From positions 1 through 9,876 of the forward strand of contig JAQVEI010000048.1 in assembly GCA_028697695.1 (NCBI GenBank): 9,876 nucleotides of DNA. Direction: 5' to 3'. Within the stretch, counting starts at the first letter, position 1, and the number at the start of each line of letters is the position of its first letter. Source of the stretch: Lentimicrobiaceae bacterium (GTDB lineage: Bacteria; Bacteroidota; Bacteroidia; Bacteroidales; Lentimicrobiaceae). Both the position numbers and the translations under genes were made by a program. Under the pieces are notes generated by a model that was not told where the DNA came from, made no database searches, and worked only from the letters and a program-made list of their open reading frames with translations. Below, in pieces: positions 7,018 through 9,876 of this stretch.

Positions 7018-7641
7018 CTATTTTCTTCCAAAATCTGCAGGAATTTCGCCCCAGGCTGCAGTATCCCATTTTAGTACCGGGTTTTCCCAGGTATTGTTTT
7101 TTAACCAGTTTTCGGCACGCTGAATAAGTTGCATCAATTCTGCATTGGTGGCGTTGGGTTGCAGCCTGGTGTTTGCTTTCTTGTCACGCACCCATTTTAT
7201 GGCTGTTTTTGAATCACTGTAAACAGGCAGGTTAAGTTGTTTTTGTTTAAGGAAGCCAAGTCCATGTACAATTGCCAGAAACTCTCCTATGTTTACGGTG
7301 CCCTGCGGAAATGGGCCTACGTGAAAAAGTGTTTTGCCTGTTGCGGTTTGTACGCCCTGATATTCCAGTATCCCGGGGTTACCACTACATGCAGCATCCA
7401 CTGCTATGCTATCTTTTATTGGTACATGATTGAATAAGGCCGGCTTATGATTTTTTTTAGCAGTGCCTTTAAAAGATGGTGCTCCGGCGCCAAAAGCTTC
7501 TATGGCCTCTTTTTCTGATTCAAAGCTCTTGTATCTGGCTGCTTCAAACCCCTTAACCTGTTTTTCACATTCAGCCCATGTATCAAAGATACCGGGATTG
7601 CGACCATTCCATACAACATAAAACTTTTTGGCTTTACCCAT
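7018..7641 (-). CDS. Ribonuclease H, type 1, with N-terminal hybrid-binding (viroplasmin) domain
   Basis: This enzyme cleaves the RNA strand of RNA:DNA hybrids, removing primers and R-loops. The 207-residue protein has an N-terminal hybrid-binding domain (about residues 6-50: FYVVWNGRNPGIFDTW, then ARYKSFESEKEAIEAF), a linker, and a catalytic domain (about 76-207). The active-site residues are visible: D82 in IAVDAACSGNPG, E120 in NIGEFLAIVHGL, D143 in YSDSKTAIKW, and E199 and D203 in the C-terminal WGEIPADFGRK. These match D71, E109, D132, E188 and D192 of the Bacillus halodurans enzyme, which this protein resembles more than E. coli RnhA. The ATG at 7641 is chosen over TTG at 7653 because the domain begins right after it. 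It is divergent from gldH and has a TAnnTTTG element 33 bases upstream. Confidence 0.93.
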   Translation of the reverse strand: MGKAKKFYVVWNGRNPGIFDTWAECEKQVKGFEAARYKSFESEKEAIEAFGAGAPSFKGTAKKNHKPALFNHVPIKDSIAVDAACSGNPGILEYQGVQTATGKTLFHVGPFPQGTVNIGEFLAIVHGLGFLKQKQLNLPVYSDSKTAIKWVRDKKANTRLQPNATNAELMQLIQRAENWLKNNTWENPVLKWDTAAWGEIPADFGRK

Positions 7642-7673
7642 ATCTTTATCCAACTATCGTTAATTAAGCTTTA

Positions 7674-7681
7674 CAAATGTA
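7674..7681 (-). promoter_or_regulatory. -7 promoter element of the RNase H gene
   Basis: Read on the - strand this is TACATTTG, a perfect TAnnTTTG ending 33 bases before the ATG at 7641, for a leader of about 25 bases. There is no TTG at the usual upstream spacing. It lies 22 bases from the oppositely directed -7 element of gldH. Confidence 0.5.
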
Positions 7682-7703
7682 CAAATAGAATGGTGCGATT
7701 GTT

Positions 7704-7711
7704 TATTTTTG
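7704..7711 (+). promoter_or_regulatory. -7 promoter element of gldH
   Basis: TATTTTTG fits TAnnTTTG. It ends 22 bases before the ATG at 7733, so the leader would be about 15 bases. It covers the alternative TTG start at 7709, which supports the ATG. No TTG lies at the expected -33 spacing. Confidence 0.5.
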
Positions 7712-7732
7712 CAGTTAATTCACCATTATGTT

Positions 7733-8194
7733 ATGAAGAAAATTTTCGGGTACGCCATAATACTGGCGCTTTTTATGTCCGGATGCCAACAGGGTAAGAT
7801 ATATGTGCATTACCACAAGTTCAGCAATTATCAGTGGCCGCGTTTTGATAAGGTTACTTTCAATATTCCCATTGAGGATGCAGGAACAGAGGCAGACATT
7901 GTATTCATGGTGAGGCACATTACGCAATATCCTTATGATAACCTGCCCGTGAATATAATGCTGCATACTCCTTCGGGTGAAGAACGCATAATGGAGAAAG
8001 AAATAAAGATTAAAGATGTTAACGGTGACTTTATAGGTAAAGGAGCCGGCGATTTGTGGGATGTGGAAGAAATATTGTGGCCGAAGTTCTATTTTACCGA
8101 AGCCGGTAATTATTCCATTGAATTTGAAAATATCATTCCCAAAACCGCCATTCCCGGTCTAATGGATATAGGTATAAAGGTGGTTAAAAAGTAA
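7733..8194 (+). CDS. gldH: Gliding motility lipoprotein GldH family
   Basis: A 153-residue lipoprotein. The signal peptide is MKK followed by a hydrophobic stretch, with lipobox MSGC and the acylated cysteine at residue 18. The mature part has the GldH pattern: YHKFSNYQW (27-35), a run of beta strands with YPYDNLPVNIMLHTPSGE (66-83), GDFIGKGAGDLWD (98-110) and PGLMDIGIKV (141-150). GldH of Flavobacterium johnsoniae has about the same length and is needed for gliding. The family also occurs in non-gliding Bacteroidota, so motility cannot be inferred from this gene alone. No other gld or type IX secretion gene is in the window. The ATG at 7733 is used because the signal peptide starts there and the upstream TTG lies in the promoter. 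It is divergent from the RNase H gene and converges on ribF. Confidence 0.85.
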   Translation: MKKIFGYAIILALFMSGCQQGKIYVHYHKFSNYQWPRFDKVTFNIPIEDAGTEADIVFMVRHITQYPYDNLPVNIMLHTPSGEERIMEKEIKIKDVNGDFIGKGAGDLWDVEEILWPKFYFTEAGNYSIEFENIIPKTAIPGLMDIGIKVVKK

Positions 8195-8448
8195 AAACAA
8201 GGATTTGCTCCCGGTATAGCATTAATAAAAATTGGCTTTACAGCCCGATTGTGTTTTACTATTATTTGATTTAAACGGTTGAAGTGTACATGTGGATGGA
8301 ATTTGCAGCGGTAAGCAGCAGGTATATACCTCCCTGTTGCCCCCGGCGCATATTTCCTTACCGGATTACCTAAAAACAATAGGGTGATTGATAGCGGTCT
8401 ATGGATGAAAATAGAGAAAAATATGAAGGAGGTGTATGCAAAAGCCGG
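8195..8448. other. Convergent gldH-ribF intergenic stretch
   Basis: These 254 bases lie between two converging genes. Short open frames on both strands resemble no protein family known to me. The only hairpin near the gldH stop is a four-pair GGCT-TTAC-AGCC stem at about 8233-8244 without a good T run, too weak to call a terminator. Nothing else is seen. Confidence 0.5.
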
Positions 8449-9372
8449 TTAATCTGCCGCGCTTAAAATACCTGTTGCTGTTATACTATCCTGTTTCAGT
8501 TGTGATTTAAGCAGATCAAGGTTGCCAAATTTTTTCTCATTGCGGATTCGTTTCACCAGTTGAATGGTCAGACTTTCATAATAGATGTCCTCATCAAAAT
8601 CAAAAATATTGGTTTCAATGGTCAGTTTATAGGCATTTATAGTGGGTCGCATTCCTATATTGGTCATACCATTGAATGTGCGGTTTTTGAAATAGACTTT
8701 TGAGGCATAAACGCCCATGGCGGGGATCAACTTATTATCATCCTCAAGGTAAAGGTTAGCCGTTGGATATCCTATCAATCTGCCTATTTGATTGCCCCGT
8801 ACCACCTGCCCGGTAATTTCATATCTTCGTCCAAGCAGTCGGCTCGCCTGCATTACCTGCCCTTCCTGCAAAAGCCAGCGCACTACCGATGAACTTACCT
8901 TTTCGCCGTCCACAACCAGCTCATCCACCTGTTTGAGTTCATAATCGTACTTTCCGGCACTGCGGTGCAGGTGATTGATGTTGCCGGATCTTCCCCTACC
9001 AAAGCCATGGTCATAGCCTATAACCATCATTTTGGGGTTGAGGTTGCTGACCACCATATCTATAAATTCTTCTGCTGTGAATTTCGCGAATTCTGGGGTG
9101 AAATCGATTTCCACCATATGGTCAATGCCCATTTCAGCGAGTAAAGCTTTTTTTTCAGCACGGGTATTCAGCAGATATACCTGTTGTCCAAGTACTAGCC
9201 GGGGGTGAGGATTAAAAGTAACCACTACGGTTTGTGTGTGGTATTCGCGGGCAGCCTGCTTCATCACATCAAATATGGCCTGATGGCCCAGATGTAGCCC
9301 ATCGAAGGTTCCAATGGTAATAACGGGGCGCTTGATGTTGACAGGTGTGGAAATACCGGTAATAACGTTCAC
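8449..9372 (-). CDS. ribF: Bifunctional riboflavin kinase / FAD synthetase
   Basis: RibF phosphorylates riboflavin to FMN and adenylylates FMN to FAD in the cytosol. The 307-residue protein is full length. The N-terminal nucleotidyltransferase domain (about 15-175) shows ITIGTFDGLHLGH (18-30), TFNPHP (52-57), GYDHGFGRGRSG (119-130) and VSSSVVR (159-165). The C-terminal flavokinase domain (about 180-290) shows GNQIGRLIGYPTAN (193-206), GVYAS (220-224), NIGMRPT (238-244) and ETNIFDF (253-259), where E253 should be the catalytic base. The start is GTG at 9372: it is the only in-frame start between a TGA at 9390-9388 and the first motif. It begins 4 bases after the asd stop codon, so the two are almost surely co-transcribed and may be translationally coupled. 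I see no FMN riboswitch, and none would be expected inside an operon. Confidence 0.96.
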   Translation of the reverse strand: MNVITGISTPVNIKRPVITIGTFDGLHLGHQAIFDVMKQAAREYHTQTVVVTFNPHPRLVLGQQVYLLNTRAEKKALLAEMGIDHMVEIDFTPEFAKFTAEEFIDMVVSNLNPKMMVIGYDHGFGRGRSGNINHLHRSAGKYDYELKQVDELVVDGEKVSSSVVRWLLQEGQVMQASRLLGRRYEITGQVVRGNQIGRLIGYPTANLYLEDDNKLIPAMGVYASKVYFKNRTFNGMTNIGMRPTINAYKLTIETNIFDFDEDIYYESLTIQLVKRIRNEKKFGNLDLLKSQLKQDSITATGILSAAD

Positions 9373-9376
9373 AGCA

Positions 9377-9876
9377 TCAGGCTTTAATCAGTTCAGTAGA
9401 CAGCAGGTGGGCTGCAATTTGAACCGCGTTGGTAGCAGCTCCTTTGCGCAGGTTATCGGCTACTATCCATAAATTAATTGCATTTGGTATTGTATCATCC
9501 CGGCGCACCCTGCCCACAAATATCTCGTCGCGGCCTGCTGCATGCCGGGGCATGGGATAAACGTTGCGGTCTGTATCATCCTGCAATACGACACCTTTGG
9601 AGGTCCGGATGATCCTGTTGAGTTCATCCATTTCAAATGGTTGTTTGAACTCAATGTTTACCGATTCGGAATGCCCGCCGGTTACGGGTACCCTTACTAC
9701 AGTGGCAGTAATCTTAAGGTCGGGCGTCTGCAAAATTTTCCTGGTTTCAGTAAGCAGTTTCATCTCTTCGGTGGTGTATCCATTGGGAAGAAATGTACCT
9801 CCATGAGGGAAAAGGTTCAAATCAATATTGTGCGGATAAACCCTCATTCCTTTATTGCCTTGCCGCTCATCATAAA
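9377..9876 (-). CDS. asd: Aspartate-semialdehyde dehydrogenase, C-terminal part (runs off right edge)
   Basis: This enzyme makes aspartate-semialdehyde from aspartyl-phosphate, the branch point to lysine, diaminopimelate for peptidoglycan, threonine and methionine. About 166 C-terminal residues are present. The frame stays open to 9876 (reading YDERQGNKG before MRVYPHNID), so the methionine at 9847 is internal and not the start. Recognisable segments are NIDLNLFPHGG, GYTTEEMKLLTETRKIL, ATVVRVPVTGGHSESVNIEF with the active-site histidine, and the C-terminal DNLRKGAATNAVQIA. The catalytic cysteine and the NADP-binding half lie outside the window. The gene ends in TGA 4 bases before ribF. Confidence 0.95.
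   Translation of the reverse strand, partial: YDERQGNKGMRVYPHNIDLNLFPHGGTFLPNGYTTEEMKLLTETRKILQTPDLKITATVVRVPVTGGHSESVNIEFKQPFEMDELNRIIRTSKGVVLQDDTDRNVYPMPRHAAGRDEIFVGRVRRDDTIPNAINLWIVADNLRKGAATNAVQIAAHLLSTELIKA

Noticed and set aside
8110..8379. 89-codon - strand frame overlapping the gldH 3' end
   Set aside because: It overlaps gldH antisense, has no recognised domain and no promoter element. Half of it lies in the non-coding convergent spacer.
1..9876. Insertion sequences, CRISPR arrays, toxin-antitoxin or defence systems
   Set aside because: No transposase, recombinase, spaced repeats or defence domains were seen; all confident genes are core or lineage-typical Bacteroidota genes. The tRNA gene has no integrase or duplicated 3' end beside it, so it does not look like an attachment site in use.

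Overview
This window looks like ordinary chromosomal core from a member of the Bacteroidota. Three things point there. First, the gene content: a DUF4270 lipoprotein, a GldH-family lipoprotein, a half-length 'glycogen/starch synthase' and a viroplasmin-type RNase H. Second, the Bacteroidota promoter element TAnnTTTG stands before most transcription units, and Shine-Dalgarno sequences are weak or absent. Third, the tRNA has no encoded CCA end. No mobile element, CRISPR array, phage gene or pseudogene was seen.

Left part, + strand (1-4709). A 438-base non-coding stretch at the left edge ends in a TAnnTTTG element just before a half-length GT5-type glycogen synthase homologue (439-1248). A DUF4270 lipoprotein with a GTG start follows 66 bases later (1315-2610) and may be co-transcribed. 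A separate promoter and an unusually long leader of about 190 bases then precede a complete glmS (2868-4709), which makes glucosamine-6-phosphate for peptidoglycan and LPS.

Middle, - strand (4870-7641). glmS converges on a membrane-anchored S41 C-terminal processing protease (4870-6498). Upstream of the protease, on the same strand, are a tRNA-Leu(CAA) gene (6736-6819) with its own promoter and a U-tract terminator, and then a type 1 RNase H with an N-terminal hybrid-binding domain (7018-7641).

Right part (7674-9876). RNase H and gldH (7733-8194, +) are divergent, and the 91 bases between them carry two back-to-back -7 elements. gldH converges on ribF (8449-9372, -). ribF lies 4 bases downstream of asd (aspartate-semialdehyde dehydrogenase), whose 3' end is present and whose 5' end runs off the right edge.

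The genes serve envelope precursor supply (glmS; asd for diaminopimelate and lysine), envelope proteins (DUF4270, CtpA-like protease, GldH), cofactor synthesis (ribF), RNA:DNA hybrid removal (RNase H) and translation (tRNA-Leu). I found no new multi-gene system. The points most worth a second look are the half-length, motif-degenerate glycogen synthase homologue beside DUF4270, and the long glmS leader with a 15-codon upstream reading frame.
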